A stretch of DNA of 64,000 nt from Psychrobacter sp. WY6 (GTDB taxonomy: Bacteria > Pseudomonadota > Gammaproteobacteria > Pseudomonadales > Moraxellaceae). Below are positions 1 to 9,756 of this stretch, piece by piece; within the stretch, counting starts at the first letter, position 1; each line of letters starts with the position of its first letter. The stretch is from NCBI RefSeq assembly GCF_018448495.1, contig NZ_CP049902.1, positions 2,604,001 to 2,668,000 on the forward strand, in the 5' to 3' direction. The notes under the pieces were generated by a model that saw only the letters and a list, made by a program, of their open reading frames with translations, searched no databases and was not told where the DNA came from. The position numbers and the translations under genes were made by a program.

Positions 1-1537
1 TCAAATAGCGCAGTCGCGACCGGAATAGGCAAAGGTTTTGGCGCAGCAAAGCCACTGACATGACGGGTTTGCTGACTTAACGTAATCGTCAGTGTCTGCG
101 CTGCATGGTCATAATATTGATGACCAGACACCATTGGTGTGCCCGGCTGACGATACCAGTCGATAAAGCTTTCAATCTTACTATCAGTGATGCTAAGCGC
201 TGACAAAAAGTCCTCAACCGTCACCGCTTGCCCATCATAACGACGGAAATACTCATCCGTGCCTTTACGAAAATTCTCGGCTCCTAACGTATTGGCAATC
301 ATGCGCACGATTTCAGCGCCTTTCTCATAAACAGTCGTCGTATAAAAATTATTAATCTCGACAAAACTCTCAGGGCGTACTGGGTGTGCCAGTGGTCCTG
401 CATCCTCCGCAAACTGATGAGCACGCAAGGTCGCCACATCATCGATACGCTGTACGGCACTCGACTGCTGATCCGCTGAGAATGATTGATCGCGGTAAAC
501 AGTAAAACCTTCTTTTAAGCACAGCTGGAACCAATCACGGCAAGTGATGCGATTGCCTGTCCAGTTATGAAAATACTCATGGGCAATGATGGCTTTCACA
601 CTAAAGCTACGCGAGTCAGTTGTCGTCTCAGGACTGGATAACACACAAGCGGTGTTAAAAATATTTAGACCCTTGTTTTCCATTGCGCCCATATTAAATT
701 GACTCACGGCAACAATCATATAACGGTCTAAATCATACGCACGACCATAATTGACCTCATCCCATTTCATCGAATCTTTCAACGCTTGCATACCGACATC
801 ACATTTATCAATGTCAGCAGACTTTGCGTATATTTCCAGCAACACCTCATGACCTTCGCTAGTAGTATAAGAATCCGTCAATACGTCTAAATCAGCGACA
901 ACGCAGGCAAATAGATAGCTTGGCTTATTGGTTGGATCATGCCATATCGCGTAATGACGGTCTGGGGCATCTGCCACCTCACCCGCTTCAACCAAGTTAC
1001 CATTGGCTAATAGTGTTGGATAACGCTTATCCGCCTCAAGACGCGTAGTAAATATCGCCAATACATCGGGGCGGTCTGGATAAAAGGTGATCTTACGAAA
1101 ACCTTCAGGCTCACACTGAGTGACAAACATCGTCTCATCACCACTGCCCGCCATATAGAACCCTTCAAGTGCGGTATTGGTCTGCGGACAGATGCGTACT
1201 TGAATCTCTAAAACAACCTCATCAGGTGCATTAGCAATCGTCAACGTGCCTGCTTGTTGTTGATAGTCCTCAGCCGTCAATGGCTTACCATTCATCGTAA
1301 TGGCGATCAGCTCCAACTCTTCACCGAACAATACGAGATCTCCTGCTATTTGACGTACCATCTTCAGAGTGCTGTCTACCTGTGCATGATTTTCGAACAG
1401 TTTAATATCTAAATCAACCGTTTCCACATCAAAGCTAGGTTTCTGGTAATCTTTTAAATTAATTTACTTGGTGCATGCGGTGGCACATCTGGCATATCAG
1501 GATTAATGATTTGAGCATCAGTTTCAGCAATAGACAT
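1..1537 (-). CDS. pepN: Aminopeptidase N, C-terminus cut by window edge, one frameshift
   Basis: M1-family zinc aminopeptidase that removes N-terminal residues from peptides in the cytoplasm. Translating the minus strand shows the exopeptidase motif GAMEN, the zinc motif HEYFHNW and, 18 residues on, the third ligand in KEGFT, which is the gluzincin HExxH-x18-E layout. The ATG at 1535-1537 begins MSIAETDAQIINPDMP, a PepN-like N-terminus. About 25 codons in (near 1462) one base is missing from a T/A-rich run, which creates a stop; adding one T restores ...PSKFNLKDYQKPSF. The 3' part lies outside the window. Family assignment is firm; the frameshift is probably a sequence error. Confidence 0.93.
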
Positions 1538-1890
1538 GGGTATTCCTATTATTATTTGTGGCAAAAAATATATACGGTAAAAAGCGGGATAATTTAGGTT
1601 AAGGCAGGTCATCAATTAGCATAATCTTATGGCCATTAACATGATAATGGTATCTTGCTACATTGACCTAAACTGCCAAATTTCAAGAGCAGATCGCAAT
1701 TTTATTATGTTCATCGTCCCTGATACTTATCAAAATGCGATGGCAATGAGAGAGTCGATATATCAAAAGAATGAGAGAGTCGACATATTAAAAGAGCGGC
1801 ATAATCAGCATCAATCACCCATTGGATAATCGCGATTAAAATGATTTAATAGGGTCACTGATGACCAACACTCGATAAACGGCCTATTAT
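1538..1890. other. Intergenic region, no gene seen
   Basis: This holds the divergent 5' regions of pepN (minus) and the gene at 1891 (plus). It contains a short imperfect direct repeat around 1749-1796 (two copies of an agagtcgayatat-type unit). A 66-codon open frame at 1629-1829 has no ribosome-binding site or recognisable protein features. Confidence 0.5.
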
Positions 1891-2487
1891 ATGATAAAGC
1901 AAATTGCCAGTCGCTCAGACATTACGTTACCATTACTGATAGATTATATTGAGGCTCTTTTGCCCTCACTAACCATACAAGCGAACGCATCCACAACGAC
2001 TGAATCTACTGATAATGACACTGAGTTGCTGTGGGTCGTCCCAGACCAAAATGCTCGGTTAGCATTAGAGACACTGCTAAAAAATACCCGCTCACCACAA
2101 ATATCGACATTATTAGAGCTCAATCAACGACAATTGCCTGAACGTTATGAGCTCGCCTGTTTTTGGTTGCCCACACTCTCACCGGAGTTGCTGCAGCAGT
2201 ATATTCCGCTGTTCATGCGCTATCGAGATCTTTATGCGGCACACCTGCTCATCGCCCTTGATAACACCTTAGATCTAAAAGCTTATGGCTTTACCCCATT
2301 TGATATCTTGAATGAACCATCTTTAGAGATGAATAACACTGACCAAACAGAGCAGCCTTCATCTGCAAAGTCATCAGCATCCGCCAGACTTTGGCAGTTC
2401 AATTTATATGACTATAAACAGCTGCCAAATTGGTTAAATGCGGATTATTGGGCCAACCCTGAAAATTGGGGCAAGCACCGCTGGTAG
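1891..2487 (+). CDS. Conserved hypothetical protein, possibly DUF6231-like
   Basis: A 198-residue soluble protein without a signal peptide or membrane segment. Its middle (residues 46-105) reads like a degraded Rossmann-type fold (WVVPDQN, ELACFWLPTL). Its C-terminus ends in the aromatic-rich segment NWLNADYWANPENWGKHRW, preceded by a serine/threonine-rich linker. The C-terminal pattern recalls the DUF6231 proteins of Pseudomonadales, but I cannot confirm this. It lies 156 bp upstream of the OmpA-like lipoprotein gene on the same strand. No function can be assigned. Codon use resembles its neighbours, so it is probably a native chromosomal gene. Confidence 0.65.
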   Translation: MIKQIASRSDITLPLLIDYIEALLPSLTIQANASTTTESTDNDTELLWVVPDQNARLALETLLKNTRSPQISTLLELNQRQLPERYELACFWLPTLSPELLQQYIPLFMRYRDLYAAHLLIALDNTLDLKAYGFTPFDILNEPSLEMNNTDQTEQPSSAKSSASARLWQFNLYDYKQLPNWLNADYWANPENWGKHRW

Positions 2488-2643
2488 TGGATCTCATATC
2501 TATCTGTAAATTCTAGCATTATTTACAGTAATACTACTTACATAAAGTAACATTTAGTATATGATAGATAGCAATTGCCTAAGTTTTATCGTAAGCAGTT
2601 CAAAAAAAACAATTTTAATTAATTAAAATTTTAGGAGCTCATT

Positions 2644-3161
2644 ATGTCAACCAGTTTTTCTAAGATCGCAGCCCTCGCTGTATTATCAAGCGCTGTGGCA
2701 CTAACCACAGGTTGTGCGACCAAACGTGCTACTTCTGAAGTCGTGGTTGCCCCATTAGGTATCCCAGGTGGTCAAGTTGGATACACTGGCGCAGTCATCG
2801 TAGATAACTCAAGCGCGGTTATTATGGGCGCAGAAAACCTACAGGCGGTTGTTTACTTTGCTTTTGATAGCAGCGAAATTACTTCACAAGCAGCGAGTAT
2901 TCTTAATCAACATGCCAGCTTGCTCAACTCAAATCCACAGCCAGCGTTGTTATCGCAGGTAATACTGATGATCGCGGTAGCCGTGAATACAACATGGCAC
3001 TAGGTGAGCGCCGTGCTGCAGCAGCACGTGATTACCTTGCTACTCAAGGCGTCGCAGTAAACAATATCCGCATCATCAGCTATGGTGAAGAGCGCCCTGC
3101 TGCCGCTGGTAATACTGAAGAAGCTTACGCACTAAATCGCCGTGCTGAACTGTCTTACTAA
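2644..3161 (+). CDS. OmpA/Pal-family outer-membrane lipoprotein, one frameshift
   Basis: Peptidoglycan-associated lipoprotein of the OmpA C-terminal domain family. It is expected to sit in the outer membrane and bind peptidoglycan. The start is supported by AGGAG eight bases upstream. A lipoprotein signal with lipobox LTTGC (Cys24) is followed by the OmpA-fold start [11 protein letters not shown]. Near 2941-2945 one base is lost in a C run. In the next frame the domain continues as [24 protein letters not shown] and [13 protein letters not shown], ending NRRAELSY at 3161. These are the peptidoglycan-binding signature residues (D and R of the TDDRGS...ALGERRA motif). Repaired length is about 172 residues. 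It is smaller than OmpA and lacks the TM barrel; canonical pal is a possible identity. Confidence 0.9.
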
Positions 3162-3211
3162 CACCAGTAAAACCAATCACAGTCGATAAAGCACAAAATA
3201 CTTTATAATTG

Positions 3212-3245
3212 AAAGCCCAGCAATAATATATCGCTGGGCTTTTTG
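3212..3245 (+). terminator. Rho-independent terminator after OmpA-like gene
   Basis: Perfect 10-bp stem AAAGCCCAGC/GCTGGGCTTT with an 11-nt loop, running into a T tract. Confidence 0.88.
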
Positions 3246-3282
3246 CATGTTACTAAGCGAACGAATCCAATAGATGTAATCA

Positions 3283-4086
3283 ATGATGCCAAGCTCTATC
3301 TTAAACCTAACTCATGTCCAATATACCCAGCTCGATCCTGCAACGTGGTGCGCCACGGCACAAGTGAGCGAGCGTTCATCCCTCAACCTTAAAAGACTGT
3401 GGGATGAATTACTGTGGTCATCCGCTAACAATTTATCGCAAGTAGATTTTCAGAAATTTTACGAGCTTAATTGGCATTACTGCCTGTCACCAGTAAGTTT
3501 ATCAATGAGTGAAATGGCGCAGCATCAACGTCAACTACAACGTAAAGGCGTTCGATTATTGCTACAACAATTACTGGATCAGCTAAGGTTGCGCGATACT
3601 CTGGATGAGTCAAACTTCCCGTATCGGCTTAGCAGCAGTGAATATTACGTATGCTTTAGTCATACAGGCAGCAAGAATCACCATGATATTAGTCAAAATA
3701 CTGTTCAGACAATCGATACATCATTAAACAGTAAAGTAGCAGTGGTCATTAGCCGTCACCGTCCCATTGGTATTGATATTGAAACCAATCATATAGCATG
3801 GCGCGTGGCACAGCGGTTTTATTCTGAGCATGAGATGGCTGCTTTACAAGCACTGTCCCCACTTCAGCGTAAGATTATCGCTAAATTACTGTGGCAAATA
3901 AAAGAAAGTTTTATCAAAATTCATCAATACAAACTGGCACAAGGGTTAGGAATAGATTACTCCTACCTGATTGCTGATTTGATTCATGCTATTAGAGAAC
4001 CGTCATATTTAATGGTCATAGCAGACATTAAGTCCGATTACCGTATCGCGGTATTGTCAGCGCAACAAACCATTGTTATTTTCTAG
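3283..4086 (+). CDS. 4'-phosphopantetheinyl transferase (Sfp type)
   Basis: Transfers the phosphopantetheine arm of CoA to a serine of acyl- or peptidyl-carrier proteins. The 267-residue protein carries the superfamily signatures in order: CFSHTGS (about residue 125), the Mg-binding IGIDIE (about 163-168) and the WQIKESFIK motif (about 205-213), whose Lys-Glu pair is catalytic. Length and motifs fit the Sfp/EntD class rather than the short AcpS. No carrier-protein or synthase gene is next to it, so it may serve a remote biosynthetic pathway or act as the general PPTase. It is flanked by its own terminator and is probably monocistronic. Confidence 0.9.
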   Translation: MMPSSILNLTHVQYTQLDPATWCATAQVSERSSLNLKRLWDELLWSSANNLSQVDFQKFYELNWHYCLSPVSLSMSEMAQHQRQLQRKGVRLLLQQLLDQLRLRDTLDESNFPYRLSSSEYYVCFSHTGSKNHHDISQNTVQTIDTSLNSKVAVVISRHRPIGIDIETNHIAWRVAQRFYSEHEMAALQALSPLQRKIIAKLLWQIKESFIKIHQYKLAQGLGIDYSYLIADLIHAIREPSYLMVIADIKSDYRIAVLSAQQTIVIF

Positions 4087-4132
4087 ACCATTTATACCTG
4101 TTATTCATTCTAACAACTACCCTTTCACAGAC

Positions 4133-4163
4133 AAAAAAACGACCCTAAAAAGGATCGTTTTTT
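4133..4163. terminator. Bidirectional terminator between convergent genes
   Basis: Stem AAAAAACGA.CC / GG.TCGTTTTTT with one mismatch and a 6-nt loop, A-rich on one side and T-rich on the other. It serves the PPTase gene (plus) and the outer-membrane protein gene (minus). Confidence 0.75.
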
Positions 4164-4204
4164 CTTACTACTCTTCTAATAACAGTACTTAAACTGTGAT
4201 TAGA

Positions 4205-5098
4205 TTAGAAACGGTAAGTTGCACCAAGCTTAACAATTGGCATCCACTCAAGATAATCTTTATCTTCAAGCTCACGCTCAGCAAGTTTAGCAACTTGACC
4301 AGCATTTAAGCCTGAATCTACACCACCTGGAGTAACACCATTATCAATATTCACATTTCTTTCTGGGTCAACTGCATTTACAGTCGCGTTAGTTTTACCC
4401 ATATAGGCTGCGCCGATTTCGCCGAATACACCCCAGTTGTTACCGATGTTAGGACGGAAACCGATAGTACCATAAGGTGCTAGTTTGTTACGATGTTCCA
4501 TAGTACCTTGTAAAGAACCTACACCGTTTTCGCCATCAGCAACAAACGTTCTATCGTTAATTTTGTATACGCCGCCATCTGGATTAGCAGTTACGTCGAT
4601 ATCGTTGTCAGGTACGATGATACCAGCACCCATTGTAAACCAGTTACCAGTAGGGCGTAATTGCACACCTAGGTATGGGTTGCTGAAGTCAGAATCAACG
4701 TCATAGTTTACGTCGTTTGCGTCAAAGTCACCGCCGAATAGGTCAGCAACATCGCCACCTGCCCAACCAGCTTGTAGTTCAGTTTTCTCATTTAGTGACC
4801 AACCGATGTTAGCACCATAACCTAAAGTACCAACTTCAGCGCTAACAGAAGCTGGGTTGATAGCAGTTTGGAAGAAAGTCTTAGTACCACCAACAACAGC
4901 ACCAGTAGTATTGCGAACGATACCAGCGTCAGCATTGTATGCATAAGCAACAGGCTCAGCTTCATATGCAACAGCAACAGGCTCAGCTTCATACACAACT
5001 GCATCATTACCATCAACAACGATAACAGGTTCAGCAGCTAGTGCAGCAGTTGACGCTAAAACGGCAGCAGAAATTGCTGTTAATTTAATAAGTCTCAT
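4205..5098 (-). CDS. Outer-membrane beta-barrel protein
   Basis: A 297-residue secreted protein with a clear Sec signal peptide (cleavage after LAA, about residue 22) and a C-terminal phenylalanine in LGATYRF, the BAM-recognised end of bacterial barrels. Between signal and barrel lies an alanine/valine-rich segment with two YEAEPVA copies (residues 36-42 and 45-51). The remainder alternates polar and aromatic residues as in 8- to 10-strand barrels. The ribosome site AGGAGA precedes the ATG. No conserved specificity motif is recognised, so the substrate is unknown. It is probably an abundant surface protein; convergent with the PPTase gene. Confidence 0.8.
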   Translation of the reverse strand: MRLIKLTAISAAVLASTAALAAEPVIVVDGNDAVVYEAEPVAVAYEAEPVAYAYNADAGIVRNTTGAVVGGTKTFFQTAINPASVSAEVGTLGYGANIGWSLNEKTELQAGWAGGDVADLFGGDFDANDVNYDVDSDFSNPYLGVQLRPTGNWFTMGAGIIVPDNDIDVTANPDGGVYKINDRTFVADGENGVGSLQGTMEHRNKLAPYGTIGFRPNIGNNWGVFGEIGAAYMGKTNATVNAVDPERNVNIDNGVTPGGVDSGLNAGQVAKLAERELEDKDYLEWMPIVKLGATYRF

Positions 5099-5724
5099 AA
5101 ATACTCTCCTAAAGTGTGGAATAAGTCGCCCATAAAAAATGACAATTTAGCTTTTTTTAAATCGATCATTTTGTTGAGCAGATTAAAACAATTTTGGCCG
5201 GAAAAGTCACCCCTCTAGGAGCGCTTTTTATTTGCCGTTATGTAAAGATTGCATAGATATTGTAATAATTACTACACCAATCCGCAAAACTTCGACTTTC
5301 TGTTACACAATGCTCTTAAAGTAACTCAGCAGCGCAAACATGAATATTGGTTAGCTTAATCTTCATGTAAGGATATTACAAAATATGTCATCATAATGAC
5401 CTACCTCTTTATTTAACTCAATGACAGTTATATAGCTTATTACTACAGTTTGTTGTATTTTGTGAGATGGTGTAGTAATTATTGCTTTTAGAAAACTTTT
5501 CAGAAAAAAGTATTGGTATTAGTTTTCAATATTGTATGACTGTGTGACGTTAGTATTGATACATTTAGTATTGGCATATAAAGTAACTAGATCTTGTCTA
5601 GGCTTGATATTATGCTAAATTAGAGGATAGGAAAATGTGTCGCAAGGCTGCGTATTTACTTTTATCTGTTAATGCCTTGTTGTATTTCCTACTGTATTCT
5701 TTTTATTCTTATTGAGCCACTCAT
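5099..5724. promoter_or_regulatory. Long divergent regulatory region with a 16-bp inverted repeat
   Basis: A 626-bp AT-rich spacer between the barrel-protein gene (minus) and the IclR gene (plus). It contains a perfect inverted repeat: AATAATTACTACACCA at 5264-5279 and its reverse complement TGGTGTAGTAATTATT at 5468-5483, centres about 204 bp apart. This arrangement suits a dimeric regulator binding two half-sites with looping, but no regulator can be named from sequence alone. No coding sequence is evident. Confidence 0.5.
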
Positions 5725-6483
5725 ATGCCTAAAGTATCGTCGATTACCCGTGTGTTAGAGATTATCGAGGCGGTGTCCTATGCCTCAAAACCGCTCTCAC
5801 CACTTGAGCTATCGCAAGAGCTTGATATTCCAAAGCCGACCATTCATCGATTGATTCAAAATCTGCTCGATGAAGGGTTTGTGACTGTGGATATTGGCGG
5901 CGGTATTATACCGGGCAAGCGGGTACGCAACTTGGGTGTTGAGCTTTGGCAGCAGCGATTGTTCTTTAATGAGCGACAAATGATCTTGCAAAAGCTGGTT
6001 GATGAGCTAAAAGAGACCTGCGGGATCGGTGTGCCTTATCAGATGAATATGATCTATACTAACCGTGCAAATACGACCTTGCCGATACAGATTTATTTGC
6101 CAGTGGGCGCAAAATCACCAATGTGGTGTACAGCGACTGGCAAGCTGTATTTAAGCCAGTTGCCGCGCACAAGCCGCGACAAAATACTGCAAAACCTGTC
6201 ATTGGATAAGTTTACCAAAAATACGATTACCGATATCGATGCTCTAAACGCTGAGCTTGATCGTATCGCTGAAACAGGTATTGGTATCGACAATGAAGAG
6301 TTTATCTCTGAGATGGTGGCCATCGCCGTACCGATACGGGATAGAAAGTCGCGCTACCTTGCTTCGCTATATCTTCATGCACCGACCATAAGAGTGTCTT
6401 TAGATGATCTCTTAACCCATGTCCCACGACTGCAAAAAGCAGCGCAAGATATTCAGTCGCTCGTCTATGACCTACCCAACTAG
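5725..6483 (+). CDS. IclR-family transcriptional regulator
   Basis: A 252-residue regulator. The N-terminal winged helix (residues 1-65: SSITRVLEIIEAVSYASKPLSPLELSQELDIPKPTIHRLIQNL) is the IclR DNA-binding signature. The C-terminal half contains the GAF-like effector domain (PVGAKSPMWCTATGKLYLSQLP; GIGIDNEEFISEMVAIAVPI). It converges on the valine-degradation operon, with mmsB only 80 bp away across a shared terminator, so it is a candidate regulator of that operon; the link is positional only. Effector and operator are unknown. Confidence 0.9.
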   Translation: MPKVSSITRVLEIIEAVSYASKPLSPLELSQELDIPKPTIHRLIQNLLDEGFVTVDIGGGIIPGKRVRNLGVELWQQRLFFNERQMILQKLVDELKETCGIGVPYQMNMIYTNRANTTLPIQIYLPVGAKSPMWCTATGKLYLSQLPRTSRDKILQNLSLDKFTKNTITDIDALNAELDRIAETGIGIDNEEFISEMVAIAVPIRDRKSRYLASLYLHAPTIRVSLDDLLTHVPRLQKAAQDIQSLVYDLPN

Positions 6484-6500
6484 ATGATGCAATATAAGCA

Positions 6501-6541
6501 AAAAAAAGGTCTGCATTAAAATAATAATACAGACCTTTTTT
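6501..6541. terminator. Bidirectional terminator (IclR / mmsB)
   Basis: Perfect 12-bp stem AAAAAAGGTCTG/CAGACCTTTTTT around a 16-nt loop, between convergent genes. Confidence 0.88.
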
Positions 6542-6563
6542 AGTTATGCTTTTTTTTAAAATC

Positions 6564-7505
6564 TTACTCAATCTGAGCTGTCGTGACGCGCCATAATGCT
6601 CGAGAAATCTCTATCGCCGTTCTCGATTGCATGCGCTTCATAAGCTCTGTCGCTTTGGCTCCCATCGGCGTCTCTACATGAGTATCTTCAGCGGTCTGCA
6701 TAGCAAGGTTAAGATCCTTTTGCATGAGCTTACTCATAAATCCCCCTTGATAGCCATTGCTAGATGGGACATTCTCCATCACTTGCGGATAAGGATTGTA
6801 TACCTCTAGTGTCCAGTTACGACCTGAGCTTTGCAGCATAATATCTGATAGCACTTTTGGATCGAGACCGTTTTTGACGCCCAGATTAATTGCTTCTGCC
6901 GTTCCTGCCATGAGAATGCCTAACAGCATGTTATTACAGATTTTTGCCACTTGTCCTGCGCCATGCTCGCCTGCATGAAAGATATTTTTGCCCATCACAG
7001 CCAGTATCGGCTCAGCTTTGGCAAAGGCATCAGTGCTGCCACCGACGATAAAGGTTAACGTACCAGCGATAGCACCGCCTGTACCGCCAGAGACTGGCGC
7101 ATCTAAGAAGTCTATACCAAGCTTACTTGCTGCCTCCGCCACCAATCTTGCATCAGCCGCTGCAATGGTACTGCTGTCAATCACCAATGTGCCCTGTGGT
7201 AACTCTGCAAGTAGACCGTCAGCGCCATTATCTCCTAAATAAACAGAATGGACGTGCTGGCCAGCAGGTAACATGCTGATAACTACTTGGGCATTTTGAG
7301 CAGCGTCTTTAGGACTGTCTGCTACACTGGCACCTGCTTGCTGCAAGCGCTCAGTTGCTTCTGCGGATAAATCATAAACCGATAGCCTATAACCTGCTTT
7401 TAACAAGTTCTCTGCCATTGGTGCGCCCATATTACCAAGCCCAATAAAAGCAATATTTGGCTTAGTAGTATCGTTATCGGTGGCATTTACATCCTTTGTA
7501 TTCAT
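6564..7505 (-). CDS. mmsB: 3-hydroxyisobutyrate dehydrogenase
   Basis: Oxidises 3-hydroxyisobutyrate to methylmalonate semialdehyde with NAD in valine catabolism. The 313-residue protein has the N-terminal Rossmann motif IAFIGLGNMGAPMAENL (GxGxxG), the substrate-binding DAPVSGGTGGA segment and the catalytic lysine region GAGQVAKICNNML, all diagnostic of the beta-hydroxyacid dehydrogenase family. It is the last gene of the minus-strand operon mmsA-acd-ech-hibch-mmsB. It carries a roughly 16-residue N-terminal extension, so the start could be a little further in. The reading frame is intact. Confidence 0.93.
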   Translation of the reverse strand: MNTKDVNATDNDTTKPNIAFIGLGNMGAPMAENLLKAGYRLSVYDLSAEATERLQQAGASVADSPKDAAQNAQVVISMLPAGQHVHSVYLGDNGADGLLAELPQGTLVIDSSTIAAADARLVAEAASKLGIDFLDAPVSGGTGGAIAGTLTFIVGGSTDAFAKAEPILAVMGKNIFHAGEHGAGQVAKICNNMLLGILMAGTAEAINLGVKNGLDPKVLSDIMLQSSGRNWTLEVYNPYPQVMENVPSSNGYQGGFMSKLMQKDLNLAMQTAEDTHVETPMGAKATELMKRMQSRTAIEISRALWRVTTAQIE

Positions 7506-7628
7506 CTCATCATTCCTTGATGGTTAGTATTAATCATGCGCGCAGGCGTTGCTACACATATAGCTGTAAACTATTTAATTGAGTGTAATTTTAATTTGAT
7601 GTCTATATTGAATTGATAAATTCAATTT

Positions 7629-8872
7629 TTAACGCACAGACTGACTGCCTAAAGCCTCATCACCCAACCAATCGCCTAACGGATGCTCACCTTTAGCATA
7701 AGGATTCACAAAGTGCTGCTGTATGTACGCCTGCCCTTCGCTACTTAGGCAGTCTGCTAGTGAACGCGACCATTGTGGATTACGATCTTTATCAATCAGT
7801 AGCGCACGTACGCCTTCTTTAAAGTCAGGATTGGCGGCACAATGTACGGCTACATTGGCTTCTAAATACAGAACTTGCTCTAGTGATAAGTCAGTGACTT
7901 TATAATAAAGCGCATAAGTTAAAGCAGCGGTAACTGGACAGCCATGGCGATAAGTATCTACTGCTCGCTGCGTCCAGCTATCATTGGCAAACTCTGTATC
8001 TATTTTTGCGAGTGCCGCATCACTTTGTAATAAAGCATCGATATCACCCAGTCCGCCGCTGTTCATCAACTGCTGAATAGATTGCCAATGGATTGCCAAT
8101 TTACTAGCAGGCAACTCGGCAATTGGTTGCGCTGCAAGCACACGGCTAACGATACTATGAGCACTATTGTTATCGCATTTATCGGTACGACTAGCGGCAA
8201 CCTGCCAATCACTCTGTTTTAAACTTTGTATGACGGCATCATAGTCACTACTGGCGACGGGATACTCTGCAAGATTGGCTAATAGCGCATCATTGCCATT
8301 ACACATCGCGCCCGTCAACCCTAAGAACAAGCCCGTCTTAGCTGGCATACGCTGCAAAAACCAACTGCCAGAAGCATCCGGGAACAGCCCAATAGTCACT
8401 TCTGGCATGGCAAAGCGCGTGCGCTCTGTGACCAAGCGGTGACTACAACCTGCCATCAAGCCCATGCCGCCACCCATAATAATGCCGTCACCCCAGAGTA
8501 TTAGTGGTTTGGAATAAAAGTGCATCTGCCGATAAAGACGATATTCATGACCAAAAATTCTGTCGCATAAGGATTCGGTAGCGGTGCATCAATAGACATA
8601 CTGTCATAAAGCTTACGAATATCACCGCCAGCACAAAACGCCTTATCGCCTGCGCCTTTTAATAGCAAAGCCACCACTTGCTCATCACCTTCCCACTGCT
8701 CTAGTTGCTGTGCTAACAATTGACACATCTCAACGCTAAGGGCATTAAGAGATTTGGGCGTGTTTAACGTCATTACTCCAATCAGGTGACCACAATCTGT
8801 CGGCTCGGTGCTGAATAATACCGATGCGTCTGCTGTGCTTTTTTCTACTGCGCCTTCTATAGCTGTTGTCAT
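7629..8872 (-). CDS. 3-hydroxyisobutyryl-CoA hydrolase, one frameshift
   Basis: Hydrolyses 3-hydroxyisobutyryl-CoA to free 3-hydroxyisobutyrate, the CoA-releasing step of valine degradation. It is a crotonase-fold protein: AFCAGGDIRKLYD and the oxyanion glycines in IIMGGGMGLM, with the catalytic acids in MPEVTIGLFPDASGSW, a pattern characteristic of the hydrolase rather than hydratases. Two frames must be joined near 8550. Adding a T to a five-T run restores NPYATEFFGHEYRLYRQMHF. Repaired length is about 414 residues, as expected for the longer HIBCH family (ECH_2 C-terminus). Operon position between hydratase and mmsB agrees. Confidence 0.9.
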
Positions 8873-8932
8873 AAAGGTGACCTACAAATATTAAAAGAAA
8901 AAATAGTATCATTAAGTTTGATTTTATGGCGT

Positions 8933-9714
8933 TTATTTATTTTTCCAAACGGGCTTACGCTTCTCTAAAAATGCTTGCACACCTTCGCGCTGATCTTTGG
9001 TATCAAATAATTTAACAAAGGCTTCACGCTCATGGATAAGGTTTTGTGCAGGCGGTGTGTGTCTTGCTGCTTGAATAAGCGCTTTGGAGTAACTGACGGC
9101 AACTGGTGATTGTTTAGCGACTTTTTGCGCTAGTGCTTGTGCTGCTAATAAACCGTCACCTTTTGCAGTGACTTCTTCTACTAAACCAATACGCAAGGCT
9201 GTCTCGGCATCGACGCGCTCGCCGCACAATATCATGCGCTTTGCCCAGCCTTCACCTACTAAAGCCGTTAGATTTTGCGTACCACCAGCACACGGCAACA
9301 AGCCAACGCCAGTCTCAGGCAATGCCATTTGTGCATGGTCTTCTGCAATACGGATATCACAAGCGAGTGCGCACTCAAGACCACCACCCATCGCATAACC
9401 ATTGATAACCGCGATACTCACGCCGCGATAGGCTGACAATGCCTCAAATGCTTCACCAAAGGCTATTGCCATGCTGATTGCTTGGCCTTTATCACCATCT
9501 GCAAAATTATTTAAATCGGCACCTGCTGAAAAAACTTTTCGCCATCGCCATGAATAATTAGTGCATATACCTCGTCGTTGGCATTGAGGTCAGTGACCAG
9601 TTGCTTAAGCGCCTGTAGACTGTCCATCGTCCACGTATGAGCAGGTGGGTTGTTCAATGTTAGCGTTGCAGTATGACCATCAATCGATAGTTTTAAGTTG
9701 GCATAATCCGTCAT
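8933..9714 (-). CDS. Enoyl-CoA hydratase (methacrylyl-CoA hydration), one frameshift
   Basis: Crotonase-family enzyme expected to hydrate methacrylyl-CoA to 3-hydroxyisobutyryl-CoA. Both catalytic glutamates are visible, in GGGLECALACD and LPETGVGLLPCAGGTQ. The frame breaks near 9530 in a six-T run. With seven Ts the sequence reads GDGEKFFSAGADLNNF, the conserved CoA-binding region, giving about 260 residues. It follows the acyl-CoA dehydrogenase by 42 bp and precedes the hydrolase by 60 bp. General short-chain enoyl-CoA hydratase activity is also possible; the valine role comes from context. Confidence 0.9.
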
Positions 9715-9756
9715 GAAATATCCTTGTTATAAAATCATTTTATTCATATAAATAGG

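Noticed and set aside
1629..1829. 66-codon open frame in the pepN upstream spacer
   Set aside because: No ribosome site, low-complexity repeat-derived 3' half, no recognisable protein features.
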